Below are positions 1 to 7,254 of a stretch of DNA of 9,782 nucleotides, in pieces. This DNA comes from Phycisphaerae bacterium (GTDB taxonomy: Bacteria > Planctomycetota > Phycisphaerae > Tepidisphaerales > Tepidisphaeraceae), in NCBI GenBank assembly GCA_014380825.1, contig JACMJD010000367.1:1-9782 (forward strand), read 5' to 3'. The notes beneath the pieces were generated by a model, which was not told where the DNA came from, ran no database searches, and saw nothing but the letters and a program-made list of their open reading frames with translations. The translations under genes and the position numbers were made by a program. Position 1 is the stretch's first letter, and the number at the start of each line of letters is the position of its first letter.

Positions 1-248
1 GCGGCGGGTGCGGTGCGGGCGCGGAGATTGGAATTGCCATTGGGGACAGGATTATTGGGCACCGAACGATGAACAACGTTCATCCCGCGGCCGGCGGTGA
101 TCTCGAATAATTCGATGCGTTTGAGTCCCATCCAGCGGCGATGCTGAACGGTACGGGTGTGAAGTATGACTGCGTCCGGACCGAGCACCGACTTCACGCG
201 TGTCAGCGCTTCAGCCATGCTCGAACCTTGAAATGTCTGGAGCTGCAT
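1..248 (-). CDS. flhF: FlhF, flagellar SRP-type GTPase (N-terminal part, 3' end off the window)
   Basis: The first 82 codons of FlhF are visible; the gene runs off the left edge. The protein begins MQLQTFQGSSMAEALTRVKS and continues with LGPDAVILHTRT at about residues 22-33, the pattern expected at the FlhF N-terminus. From about residue 65 it enters a low-complexity Pro/Asn-rich stretch, as in the variable B-domain linker. The GTPase NG domain that would prove the assignment lies outside. FlhF is a signal-recognition-particle-family GTPase that sets the position and number of flagella at the membrane, usually together with FlhG. The start at 248 is favoured because AGAGG lies 5 nt upstream and because family similarity begins at residue 1; a second Met at residue 11 is less likely. 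The gene follows flhA on the same strand, as is common. Confidence 0.9.
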   Translation of the reverse strand, partial: MQLQTFQGSSMAEALTRVKSVLGPDAVILHTRTVQHRRWMGLKRIELFEITAGRGMNVVHRSVPNNPVPNGNSNLRARTAPA

Positions 249-294
249 CCTTGCCTCTCACTCGACGTTCACCGGCGAACACTTTGGCGATTGT

Positions 295-316
295 CGGGTC
301 GTATCCTTACAACCCG
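295..316 (-). promoter_or_regulatory. RNA hairpin with AGGA loop in the flhA-flhF gap
   Basis: The flhA-flhF gap (249-404) has no convincing gene. On the coding strand it contains a 9-bp stem, CGGGTTGTA (316-308) pairing with TACGACCCG (303-295) with one G-U wobble, closing the tetraloop AGGA (307-304). No run of T follows, so it is not a typical intrinsic terminator. A hairpin presenting GGA in its loop is the known shape of CsrA/RsmA binding sites. A second GGA, in CAAGGATG (253-246), overlaps the flhF ribosome-binding region and start codon, about 53 nt away. A role in controlling flhF translation is inference. Confidence 0.45.
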
Positions 317-404
317 CAACCGGCCCGTTCACCGCTATTTAGCCGCCATTTTAATCGCCCATATTAAGCACCCGCGCCAAGCCATCTGCTCAACCACGCA
401 GGCC

Positions 405-2516
405 CTAACCACTGAGGCTAACCAACCCGACGGCCTCGACCGATACCTCTTGGACAATCTCGTTATACGCCAAAACTGCGACTTGCGGAATAGCCGTTTC
501 GATCATTCGCCGGAGCGACGCACGAATTTGTGGGCTGCACACGATCACCGGACTGCGCCCCAGCTGCGTTAGTTCGCCGACCTTTTCACCAATTCGCTTG
601 ACCAATGCCTGTTGCGTCTGCGGCGGCATCGTGGTGCCGCCTTTCTCGCGGTCGTTGTGTCCGACGATCAAATCTTCGACCGCCGGGTCCAGCGTCACGC
701 ACCAGAGTTTATCACGATCATCGACGTATTGCTTACAAATTGTCCGCGCCATCGCGTGCCGGCAATACTCGGTGAGCACGTCCAGATCCTTGGTGCGCGA
801 CGCCCAGTCGCCGAGCGTTTCGACGATCGTTTCCAGATCGCGCACGGGCACGCGCTCGCGCAGCAGGTTCTGCATCACGCGCTGCAATTCGCCGGGCTTG
901 ATCTGCGCGGGGATCACTTCTTCCACCACCGCCGGCGCTTTTTCTTTCAGATTCTCGATCAGGTTCTTCACTTCCTGTCGCGTCAGAAGTTCATGGGCGT
1001 GCGTCTTCACCACTTCTGTCAGGTGCGTCGCGAGCACGCTGGTGGCTTCGACGACGGTGTAGTTCATCAACTCCGCCTGCGAGCGCTGGCTCTCGGTGAT
1101 CCAATACGCCGGCAGGCCGAACGCCGGCTCGATCGTCTGCTCGGCCGCTGGCATCGGGCCGGACGTCGCGCCGTTGTCCATCGCCAGAAACTGATCCGGA
1201 TAGGTGACGCCTTGCGCCAAACCTTGGCCGCGAATTTTGATGACGTAGTCGTTGGCGCCTAATCGCATATTGTCGCGAATGCGCACCGGGGGAACGATGA
1301 TACCCAGTTCAATCGCCACCTGCCGGCGGATCATGCTGATGCGCGACAGAAGATCGCCGCCTTTGCTTTCATCGACGAGCTTCACGAGCCCGTAGCCGAC
1401 CTCGAGCTCCATCGCATCGACATCGAGCAATTTCTCCACTTTCTCCGGTTCTTTGACAGCCGCCGCCTTGGCGCTGTCGGCCTCTGTTTTTCTTACCGCG
1501 ACGGCGGTGCGCTTTTCATTTCGGAACAGGATGAACGCCAGCGCTGTGCAGCACCCGCCGACAACGAGCATCGGAAACGCCGGCAAACCAAAGACGCTCA
1601 TCGTTGCCAAAAATATCGCCGCTACGACCAGCGCCGCGGGCTTGGCGAACAATTGCCCAAGCATCTCGTCGCCGAGGTCTTTGCGGCTGCTCGATCGCGT
1701 AACGATCAAGCCCGCGGCAAGGGAGACGATAAACGCGGGGATCTGCGAGACCAGACCGTCGCCGATCGTCAGGATCGTATACAGCTCGGCCGTCTCCATC
1801 AGCTTCCAGCCGTGCTCGACCATGCCGACGTACATGCCGCCGATGATGTTGATGATCGTGATCACCACCGCCGCGATCGCGTCGCCGCGAACGAACTTGG
1901 ATGCACCGTCCATCGCGCCGTAGAAGTCCGCCTCCTGTGCGATCGCCTCGCGCCGCCGCCGCGCCTCGGCCTCGTTGATCGTGCCGGCATTGAGATCGGC
2001 ATCGATCGCCATCTGCTTGCCGGGCATCGCGTCCAACGTAAACCGTGCGGCCACTTCGGAGATGCGTGTTGCGCCTTTGGTGATGACGACGAACTGAATG
2101 ACGAAGATGATGACGAAGATGATGATGCCGACGGCAAGCTTGTCGCCGGTGACAAACTGCGCGAACGCTTGCACGACATGGCCCGCCGCGTAGTGCGCCT
2201 GCTCCACGGTGCGGCCATCGTCGCCGGCGGCCAGGATTAGCCGGGTCGTCGCGACGTTGAGCACGAGTCGGAACAGGGTGATCGCCAGCAGCAATGACGG
2301 GAAAACCGTGAACTCCAATGCCGACTTAATGTACACCGTGGTCACCAGAATGATGATCGAAAGCGTGATATTGATGACCAGCAGGAAATCCAGCACGTGC
2401 GACGGGAGTGGCGCGAGCAGCACGAGCAACAGCAGCACCACGGCGATCGGGAAGATCATGCCGCGATTGCTCTGCATTCGCCCGTAGATGGAGATGTTCG
2501 CGCCGGCTGCACTCAT
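405..2516 (-). CDS. flhA: FlhA, flagellar type III export gate protein
   Basis: FlhA is the largest export-gate protein. It forms a nonameric ring below the FliPQR pore, couples proton motive force to export, and docks chaperone-substrate complexes on its cytoplasmic domain. The 703-residue length is normal. The N-terminal half (about residues 20-331) holds the expected eight hydrophobic segments. The FHIPEP-family signature RFTLDAMPGKQMAIDADL lies at residues 158-175, and the conserved FVRGDAIA block with its key Asp at about 208-215. A charged linker (about 333-365) leads to the cytoplasmic domain, ending at residue 703. The start lies only 8 nt after the flhB stop and I see no Shine-Dalgarno sequence before it, so translation probably depends on coupling to flhB. 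Met14 and Met20 are alternative starts but would trim the N-terminus right up to the first membrane segment. Confidence 0.97.
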   Translation of the reverse strand: MSAAGANISIYGRMQSNRGMIFPIAVVLLLLVLLAPLPSHVLDFLLVINITLSIIILVTTVYIKSALEFTVFPSLLLAITLFRLVLNVATTRLILAAGDDGRTVEQAHYAAGHVVQAFAQFVTGDKLAVGIIIFVIIFVIQFVVITKGATRISEVAARFTLDAMPGKQMAIDADLNAGTINEAEARRRREAIAQEADFYGAMDGASKFVRGDAIAAVVITIINIIGGMYVGMVEHGWKLMETAELYTILTIGDGLVSQIPAFIVSLAAGLIVTRSSSRKDLGDEMLGQLFAKPAALVVAAIFLATMSVFGLPAFPMLVVGGCCTALAFILFRNEKRTAVAVRKTEADSAKAAAVKEPEKVEKLLDVDAMELEVGYGLVKLVDESKGGDLLSRISMIRRQVAIELGIIVPPVRIRDNMRLGANDYVIKIRGQGLAQGVTYPDQFLAMDNGATSGPMPAAEQTIEPAFGLPAYWITESQRSQAELMNYTVVEATSVLATHLTEVVKTHAHELLTRQEVKNLIENLKEKAPAVVEEVIPAQIKPGELQRVMQNLLRERVPVRDLETIVETLGDWASRTKDLDVLTEYCRHAMARTICKQYVDDRDKLWCVTLDPAVEDLIVGHNDREKGGTTMPPQTQQALVKRIGEKVGELTQLGRSPVIVCSPQIRASLRRMIETAIPQVAVLAYNEIVQEVSVEAVGLVSLSG

Positions 2517-2524
2517 TTAGCTGA

Positions 2525-3607
2525 TCAAACGGCTTGGAGACGCCGGGCCTTTCCGTTGAGTTCGTACACGTACGCCAGGATCTCGGCGACCGCAGCGTAA
2601 TACTCTTCTGGCACTTCCTGCCCGACTTCTACCGTCTTATAGAGCGCCCGCGCCAGGGGCGGCCGTTCGAGGATCGGAACGCCGTTCTCGATCGCGATCT
2701 CGCGAATTTTCAGTGCGAGATAATCCATTCCCTTGGCGACGACCTTGGGCGCGACCATCGTGCCTGATTCGTATTTGATCGCGATCGCGAAGTGCGTCGG
2801 GTTGGTGACGATCACGTCCGCCGTCGGCACGTCCTGCTTCAGCCGCTGCAATGACCGCTGCATCTGAATCTGCCGGCGGCGCTGCTTGATTTGCGGATCG
2901 CCGTCCATGCGCTTCATTTCGTCCTTCACCTGCTGCTTGGTCATTCGCAGCTCGCGTTCCATTTTGAACCGCTGGTAGACGTAATCGATGATCGCAAGGA
3001 TCAGCAGGAAGATGGCGATCCGCATCGCAATGTCGTACATGATCTGCGCGCCGAGCCCGAATATCTGCTCGTGGGAAAGCTGTGTCGCGCCGACAATCTG
3101 GCCGATTCGGTCGTAGACCGCCGAATACGCAACCGCGCCGATAAGACCCATCTTGGCGATGTTCATCAGCATCGAAACCACGCCCTGCCCGCCGCCGAAG
3201 ATCTTCTTCAGACCGCGGGTGGGATTCAGCATCTCCAGCTTGGGCTGCACTCGCGATGGCGACAGGAAGAAGCCCACCTGCGCGATGTTCATCGCGATCG
3301 CAACCAGCATCATGCCGACCATAATTGGCAGCATCGCGAATGCGACATGAAGGACCAGGTCGACAATCACCGTTCCAACAGCAGGGTTGTTGAAGTCGCC
3401 GAGCGATTGTGCGCCCAGCGTCGTCTCCATCACCGCCTTAACGGCTGTGACGATGCCGCTGCCGAACCAGGTCATCAGCATCACGGCCGCCAGCATCAGC
3501 GCGGCCGCGGTGAGGTCCGCCGAGCGAGCGACTTGTCCCTGCTCGCGCGCTTCCTGGCGCCGGCGTGGCGTAGGCGCTTCGGTTTTGTCGCCAAAGTCAT
3601 CAGCCAT
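2525..3607 (-). CDS. flhB: FlhB, flagellar export switch protein with NPTH autocleavage site
   Basis: FlhB (360 residues) controls the change in export specificity from rod and hook subunits to filament subunits. It begins MADDFGDKTEAPTPRR, the usual FlhB N-terminus. Four hydrophobic segments fall at about residues 32-60, 80-115, 142-165 and 185-211. The charged connecting helix leads to the self-cleaving NPTH motif at residues 269-272 (bases 2803-2792). N269/P270 is the same numbering as in Salmonella FlhB, which supports the start at 3607. The longer reading from 3658 adds 17 residues unlike the family. The ATG overlaps the fliR stop by 8 nt, and a G-rich GGGGGGA sequence ends about 9 nt upstream, so coupled translation with fliR is likely. 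The catalytic Asn, Pro, Thr and His are all present, so autocleavage should be intact. Confidence 0.97.
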   Translation of the reverse strand: MADDFGDKTEAPTPRRRQEAREQGQVARSADLTAAALMLAAVMLMTWFGSGIVTAVKAVMETTLGAQSLGDFNNPAVGTVIVDLVLHVAFAMLPIMVGMMLVAIAMNIAQVGFFLSPSRVQPKLEMLNPTRGLKKIFGGGQGVVSMLMNIAKMGLIGAVAYSAVYDRIGQIVGATQLSHEQIFGLGAQIMYDIAMRIAIFLLILAIIDYVYQRFKMERELRMTKQQVKDEMKRMDGDPQIKQRRRQIQMQRSLQRLKQDVPTADVIVTNPTHFAIAIKYESGTMVAPKVVAKGMDYLALKIREIAIENGVPILERPPLARALYKTVEVGQEVPEEYYAAVAEILAYVYELNGKARRLQAV

Positions 3608-4385
3608 GAGCGCGATTCCCCCCGCTCCAGCGACCAACGACTTCGCCCACCGAATCAATCAGCGACGCCGAGAGCGTGTCGCTGGTCAGCGTGATCCCGA
3701 CCATCATGACGACAATTCCAACAACCGCCCGCAGCGAAAGGCCGGTGGTCATGATATTGAATTGCGGCATCGCCCGGCTGATCGCGCCCATCGCCAGGTC
3801 CACGACCAGCATCGTAAAGAACATCGGCGCCGCGAGGCGCATCGCCAGCATCGTGGAGCTGGTGAACATGTCCAGGATGGTGTCGAAAAGCGGTCGATCC
3901 ATCGTCAGTGACAACAGCGGCGCGGTGACGAAACTCTCGTTCACCGCTTTGATCATCGCGATATGTCCGCCGATGATGAGGAAGATCACCAGCGTGAGCA
4001 TGAAATACATGTCGCCGACCAGCGTGCCGGCCTGACCGAATTGCGGATCGAAGACTTCGGAGAGGTTAAACCCGATCTGCTGACCGATCATCTCCCCCGC
4101 CCACTGCGCCGCGACGAACGTGAAGCTGACGATCATTCCCATCGCCGCGCCGAACGCGATCTCGCCGGCGATGCCAAGTGTCAGTGCTCCGAGTGTTTCG
4201 GGGAAAACGATCGGTTCGGTAATCGCGCTCATCGCACCCAGCGCCGCGGTGGCGGCGAACATTACCTTGACGCGCTTGGGAATCTTGGCCGACCCGAATA
4301 ACGGGGACATCACCATCAGCCCTGCCATTCGAAAGAATGTGAGGACGAAGGCCGGCAAAAAACTGATCGCACTCTCTAACGACAT
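3600..4385 (-). CDS. fliR: FliR, flagellar export gate membrane protein
   Basis: FliR (261 residues) is an integral membrane subunit that joins five FliP and four FliQ copies to form the export pore. The protein is strongly hydrophobic throughout. It shows family features: an Arg-containing first helix (FFRMAGLMVMSPLFG, about 17-31), GEMIGQQIGF at 97-106, and MPQFNI at 206-211 between the later membrane segments. Length matches the family. The start at 4385 follows fliQ by 62 nt; only a weak GAG-type ribosome-binding sequence lies ahead of it. The end overlaps flhB. fliR directly before flhB is the usual order, and some species even fuse the two; here they are separate genes. Confidence 0.96.
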   Translation of the reverse strand: MSLESAISFLPAFVLTFFRMAGLMVMSPLFGSAKIPKRVKVMFAATAALGAMSAITEPIVFPETLGALTLGIAGEIAFGAAMGMIVSFTFVAAQWAGEMIGQQIGFNLSEVFDPQFGQAGTLVGDMYFMLTLVIFLIIGGHIAMIKAVNESFVTAPLLSLTMDRPLFDTILDMFTSSTMLAMRLAAPMFFTMLVVDLAMGAISRAMPQFNIMTTGLSLRAVVGIVVMMVGITLTSDTLSASLIDSVGEVVGRWSGGNRAHG

Positions 4386-4447
4386 CTTGACTCAATCACG
4401 AAAACGCCAACCCGGACGGCAATACAAAAGCCCGTGCAATCGCTGCG

Positions 4448-4711
4448 CTACGGCAGTTCTCCGGTGGAGAACATGCTCGTCGCGTATTCCATTAAACGGA
4501 TCTCAATCCACGGCATCAGCAGAATGGCCGCGAGGATCATTGCGGTAATCTTGGGGACAAAGGTGAGCGTCTGCTCCTGGATCTGCGTCACCGCCTGAAC
4601 CAGCGAGACGACAATGCCGACCACCAATCCGATGAGGAGCATCGGCCCGGCGATCACCAGTGTGAGCAGCAGAGTATGACGAACGAATTCGGAAGCCGCT
4701 TCGACAGACAT
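4448..4711 (-). CDS. fliQ: FliQ, flagellar export gate membrane protein
   Basis: FliQ is the small subunit of the FliPQR export pore. At 87 residues the length is standard. Two hydrophobic hairpin helices (about 13-42 and 52-74) flank the conserved loop QAVTQIQEQTLTFVPK at 39-54, which is diagnostic for FliQ/SctS proteins. The start at 4711 has AAGGACGGG ending about 8 nt upstream, a fair ribosome-binding sequence. Unlike most junctions in this cluster, 133 nt separate it from fliP, so it may have its own leader signals. Confidence 0.96.
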   Translation of the reverse strand: MSVEAASEFVRHTLLLTLVIAGPMLLIGLVVGIVVSLVQAVTQIQEQTLTFVPKITAMILAAILLMPWIEIRLMEYATSMFSTGELP

Positions 4712-4799
4712 GTGTTACACCCGTCCTTGAGTGCCCTTCGGCGACCGATCCTGACCATCGGCGCCGCGGATCGAATGGAGACCATCGGATCCTGTCCCT

Positions 4800-4817
4800 T
4801 GAGCAATCCTTTGCTCA
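4800..4817 (-). promoter_or_regulatory. RNA hairpin with AGGA loop in the fliP-fliQ gap
   Basis: The 133-nt fliP-fliQ gap (4712-4844) is the second longest in the cluster. On the coding strand it contains a perfect 7-bp stem TGAGCAA/TTGCTCA around the tetraloop AGGA, 89 nt before fliQ, plus the self-complementary GCGCTAGCGC at 4831-4840 just after the fliP stop. A 54-codon frame from 4818 to 4654 exists but is not convincing. The AGGA-loop hairpin has the shape of a CsrA-type site; no promoter was recognised. Confidence 0.35.
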
Positions 4818-4844
4818 TACTGGCAACGCGGCGCTAGCGCACCG

Positions 4845-5663
4845 CTAACCAGTGAGGGTAAAACTACCCATCAGGCTCGATGTAATCAAGCGCCATCCGT
4901 CGACCAAAACGAAAAGCAGCAACTTAAATGGCAGTGAAATCAACACCGGCGGCAGCATCATCATGCCCATGCTGATGAGGATGGCGCTGATGACCATGTC
5001 GATGATCAGGAACGGCAAATAGATTTTAAACCCCATGATGAACGCCGTCTTAAGCTCGCTCAGCATGAACGACGGTATCAATGTCATCGTGCTGATGTCG
5101 GCCCAGGTGGGATTGGCGGCTTTGAGTTTTTGCTCCGGGGTATCGTTCGCGTGAGCGAAGTCATGAAACATGTAAACGCCGTCCTCATTCCCCGCCTGTT
5201 CGATCTGGCCGATCATGAAGTCTCGTAGGGGGATTTGCGCTTTCTCCAGCGCGACGCGCTGCTCCATTTGCCCGTTCAGATAGGGCTGCAGAGCGGTTTC
5301 GTTCACTTTCTGCCAGGTCGGCCCCATCACCAGAAACGTCATGAACAGCGAAAGCCCGATGATGATCTGGTTGGGCGGCAATTGCTGGGTACCCATCGCC
5401 TGACGGAGCAATGAGAGGACGATGACGATGCGCGTAAAGCTCGTCATCATGATCAGGATGGAGGGTGCCAACGAGAGCACCGTCAACAGAATGATGACCT
5501 GCATCGCGGCGCCGAAGTTGGCGGGCGTGGAGATGTCCGGCAACTGAATCGGCCCGGCCGGCGAAGGGACGATGCTGGTCTGCGCCGTCGCGACCGAAGC
5601 GCCGAGCGAACCAATGAACAACACGCCCGCAACCGCGAGCAATCCTATCCTTCGAGCGTCCAT
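4845..5663 (-). CDS. fliP: FliP, flagellar export gate pore protein
   Basis: FliP (272 residues from the chosen start) forms the pentameric core of the export pore. Residues 1-27 make a signal peptide (basic MDARR, a hydrophobic core, then VATA before Gln28), as in many FliP proteins. Conserved blocks follow: MTSFTRIVIVLSLLRQAMG at 73-91, QLPPNQIIIGLSLFMTFLVM at 94-113, and the C-terminal membrane hairpin PFLIIDMVISAILISMGMMM at 217-236 followed by LPPVLISLPFKLLLFVLVDG. The ATG at 5663 gives a clean signal peptide. A GTG at 5681 would add six residues and has GGCGGAG 3 nt upstream, so it cannot be excluded. fliO ends about 42 nt upstream, and a small hairpin lies between. Confidence 0.96.
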   Translation of the reverse strand: MDARRIGLLAVAGVLFIGSLGASVATAQTSIVPSPAGPIQLPDISTPANFGAAMQVIILLTVLSLAPSILIMMTSFTRIVIVLSLLRQAMGTQQLPPNQIIIGLSLFMTFLVMGPTWQKVNETALQPYLNGQMEQRVALEKAQIPLRDFMIGQIEQAGNEDGVYMFHDFAHANDTPEQKLKAANPTWADISTMTLIPSFMLSELKTAFIMGFKIYLPFLIIDMVISAILISMGMMMLPPVLISLPFKLLLFVLVDGWRLITSSLMGSFTLTG

Positions 5664-5678
5664 GCCCAATCTCGCTAT

Positions 5679-5695
5679 CACAGGCTCCGCCTGTG
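5679..5695 (-). promoter_or_regulatory. GGA-loop palindrome at the fliO-fliP junction
   Basis: On the coding strand, CACAGGC and GCCTGTG form a perfect 7-bp stem around a GGA triloop, 15 nt upstream of the favoured fliP ATG. It overlaps the alternative GTG at 5681 and its GGCGGAG ribosome-binding sequence. The hairpin could tune fliP translation or act as an RNA-protein site; alternatively it may be a dispersed short palindrome. Function is inferred. Confidence 0.4.
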
Positions 5696-5705
5696 GTTAC
5701 AGAAA

Positions 5706-6434
5706 TCAATCCTCCCGACGCACGACGCGCGTCAGGGTTCGCATTCGATCGATCAGCCCGCTGATCTCAGTCTGGGCGTTTTTCATGTCGGGATCCATCT
5801 TGGATGACTCGCCGATCTCGGACGGATCGTCCGAGGAATCGATCGATTCGGCCGGCGGGTCAAATTCTTTCCGAGCCCGTCCGAACATCGCGTTAAACGC
5901 TCGGCGAGGCGATACTGCGGTTTCCTGATTATCGATCTGGCCGAGCAATGCCGCTACTTCGTCGGCGTCGGCGATATCGCACAGCGTCGAAAGCTGCCCG
6001 CCGCTGTCTCCGACGACGACAATGCGCCGCCCGATGTGCAGCAGCATGACCTGCTGCTTGGGCGCGATCGGCGAACGCGCCAGGACGCGGACAACACGCG
6101 ATCCCGCGCCGGCGGCGATGCTTGGGTATATCTTTCCAATGACGAACTTGAGAACGAAGATCAGCCCGAGCACGATCCCCAGTGCCCCGCACAGCCGCTG
6201 CCAATCAAAGGTCTGCGCCGTGGGCGTTGATGCCGAGTTCGCGGTTTTGAGGGAGCGCTTGATCGGCTGGGTGTCAAATGCACCGCCATCCGGCGCCGCC
6301 GCCGCGGGCTGTGTCGATTGGGCGTGGGCAGTTGATGTCAGGAGCAGCAACAGCGTCATCGTAAGAGCGAATGACGCGGCGCGTCCGACCTCAGGATAAC
6401 GGGTGAGTTGAGGATGACGCGGCCGGGCGATCAT
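5706..6434 (-). CDS. fliO: FliO, assembly factor of the flagellar export gate
   Basis: FliO assists assembly and stability of the FliP ring. The 242-residue protein has a likely signal peptide (residues 1-38, hydrophobic core SFALTMTLLLLLTSTAHA), a low-complexity Ala/Pro/Thr stretch, one membrane helix at about 82-100, and a compact cytoplasmic domain (about 112-166) with RVLARSPIAPKQQVMLLHIG, typical of FliO. A tail to residue 242 is rich in Asp, Glu and Ser and ends with a basic RVVRRED. Its ATG shares one base with the fliN stop (TGATG), with GAGG a few bases upstream inside fliN, so translation is probably coupled. A GTG one codon earlier is an alternative start. FliO diverges strongly between species, so the assignment rests partly on its position before fliP. 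Confidence 0.88.
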   Translation of the reverse strand: MIARPRHPQLTRYPEVGRAASFALTMTLLLLLTSTAHAQSTQPAAAAPDGGAFDTQPIKRSLKTANSASTPTAQTFDWQRLCGALGIVLGLIFVLKFVIGKIYPSIAAGAGSRVVRVLARSPIAPKQQVMLLHIGRRIVVVGDSGGQLSTLCDIADADEVAALLGQIDNQETAVSPRRAFNAMFGRARKEFDPPAESIDSSDDPSEIGESSKMDPDMKNAQTEISGLIDRMRTLTRVVRRED

Positions 6435-7165
6435 CACACCTCTTCTCTGACGGTCGCGATGATCTCGTTCACGCGCACGCAGAAATTATCGTTGAGGACC
6501 AGCACTTCGCCGCGGGCGACGAGCCGATCGTTGACAAAAACGTCGACCGGGTCGCCGGCGAGCTTATCGAGCTCGACCACCGAGCCTTCGGCGAGTTTCA
6601 GCACGTCTTCAACGAGCATTTGCGAACGGCCGAGCTCGATCTTGACGTTGAGCTCGACGTCGCGGAGCAGATCGATACTGCTGGCCTGTGAATCGCTAAG
6701 TGCTTGCTGAAACGCGGGTAGATCGATCTGCGTGGTGGCGGGCAACGGCTTGTGTAGTGCCCCACCCTTCCCCGCCGCCGCTTGTGCCTCGGCCATGAGT
6801 TGGGAGGCAAGATCGTTGTCACCCGACGGCTTCGGTCCGTCGGCGTCGTCGAAGCTCGCTTGCTTCAGCAGCGCCTCGAGTTCCGCCATGTCCGGCGCCA
6901 GGTTTTCGAGGTTCGCCAGCGGGTCCTGTTCCGTCACGGGTGCCGGACGGGATGACGAAGCTGTGGTAGCCGCCGGAGATGGAGTTGTCGGCGCGCCGGG
7001 CGCGTCATCGAAACTCCCCAGCGCGGCAAGTTCTGCCGCGAGCGGGTCAGCCTGTGCGCCAGATTGCGCGACTGGCGGCGTAGGCGACGACGCGCCAGCC
7101 TGCGAATTAGCCTGCGTGTTTGCCTGTGAATTACCGGGGGAAGACGATTGGGGTTCGTCAGCCAT
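6434..7165 (-). CDS. fliN: FliN, flagellar C-ring protein with long N-terminal extension
   Basis: FliN forms the lower C-ring, takes part in torque switching and is a docking point for export cargo. The C-terminal SpoA (FliN/FliM surface-antigen) domain spans about residues 164-238, from [18 protein letters not shown] through [20 protein letters not shown] to NFCVRVNEI. It is preceded by about 160 residues of low-complexity, Gln/Asn/Ser/Ala/Pro-rich sequence, which makes the protein (243 residues) much longer than a typical FliN of about 100-150. No CheC-like domain of FliY type is evident. The extension holds two related motifs, [12 protein letters not shown] (46-57) and [12 protein letters not shown] (99-110). 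The start at 7165 is chosen because AAGG lies 9 nt upstream; an in-frame ATG at 7174 directly abuts that sequence. No fliM lies beside it in the window. Confidence 0.93.
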   Translation of the reverse strand: MADEPQSSSPGNSQANTQANSQAGASSPTPPVAQSGAQADPLAAELAALGSFDDAPGAPTTPSPAATTASSSRPAPVTEQDPLANLENLAPDMAELEALLKQASFDDADGPKPSGDNDLASQLMAEAQAAAGKGGALHKPLPATTQIDLPAFQQALSDSQASSIDLLRDVELNVKIELGRSQMLVEDVLKLAEGSVVELDKLAGDPVDVFVNDRLVARGEVLVLNDNFCVRVNEIIATVREEV

Positions 7166-7171
7166 ACTCAC

Positions 7172-7204
7172 CATCCTTGGCGCGGAGCACCAAGCTTCCT
7201 TGGT
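7172..7204 (-). promoter_or_regulatory. fliN leader with two mutually exclusive hairpins
   Basis: The 89-nt fliL-fliN gap contains CCAAGGA twice (7203-7197 and 7180-7174) with CTTGGT (7194-7189) between. The middle segment can pair backwards with ACCAAG (hairpin A, 6 bp, loop GAAG) or forwards as CTTGGTGC with GCGCCAAG (hairpin B, 8 bp including one G-U pair, loop TCC). Hairpin B buries CCAAGG, the most likely ribosome-binding sequence for fliN; hairpin A leaves it free. CAAGGATG at 7179-7172 also matches the core of the CsrA consensus. The pairings are read directly; a switch function is inferred. Confidence 0.4.
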
Positions 7205-7254
7205 AGTCTCCTTTGGCCGCGATCAGCGGTGCCAGGTGGCGAGCGAAGTGCCGG

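Noticed and set aside
3608..3658. Longer FlhB start at 3658
   Set aside because: The extra 17 residues do not resemble FlhB N-termini. The ATG at 3607 gives the usual MADD start and places the cleavage site at N269.
2891..3694. Long open frame on the plus strand (267 codons) and other plus-strand frames opposite flhA, fliP and fliN
   Set aside because: They lie antisense to clear flagellar genes, have His/Arg- or Ser/Arg-rich composition typical of shadow frames at this GC content, and resemble no family.
4654..4818. 54-codon frame in the fliP-fliQ gap
   Set aside because: It runs into fliQ out of frame, has no ribosome-binding sequence or recognisable motif, and its start lies at a hairpin arm.
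5664..5681. GTG start of FliP at 5681
   Set aside because: The ATG at 5663 yields a cleaner signal peptide. The GTG has a fair upstream GGCGGAG, so it is only disfavoured, not excluded.
7166..7174. ATG at 7174 as the fliN start
   Set aside because: The AAGG ribosome-binding sequence directly abuts it with no spacing; the ATG at 7165 has 9 nt.
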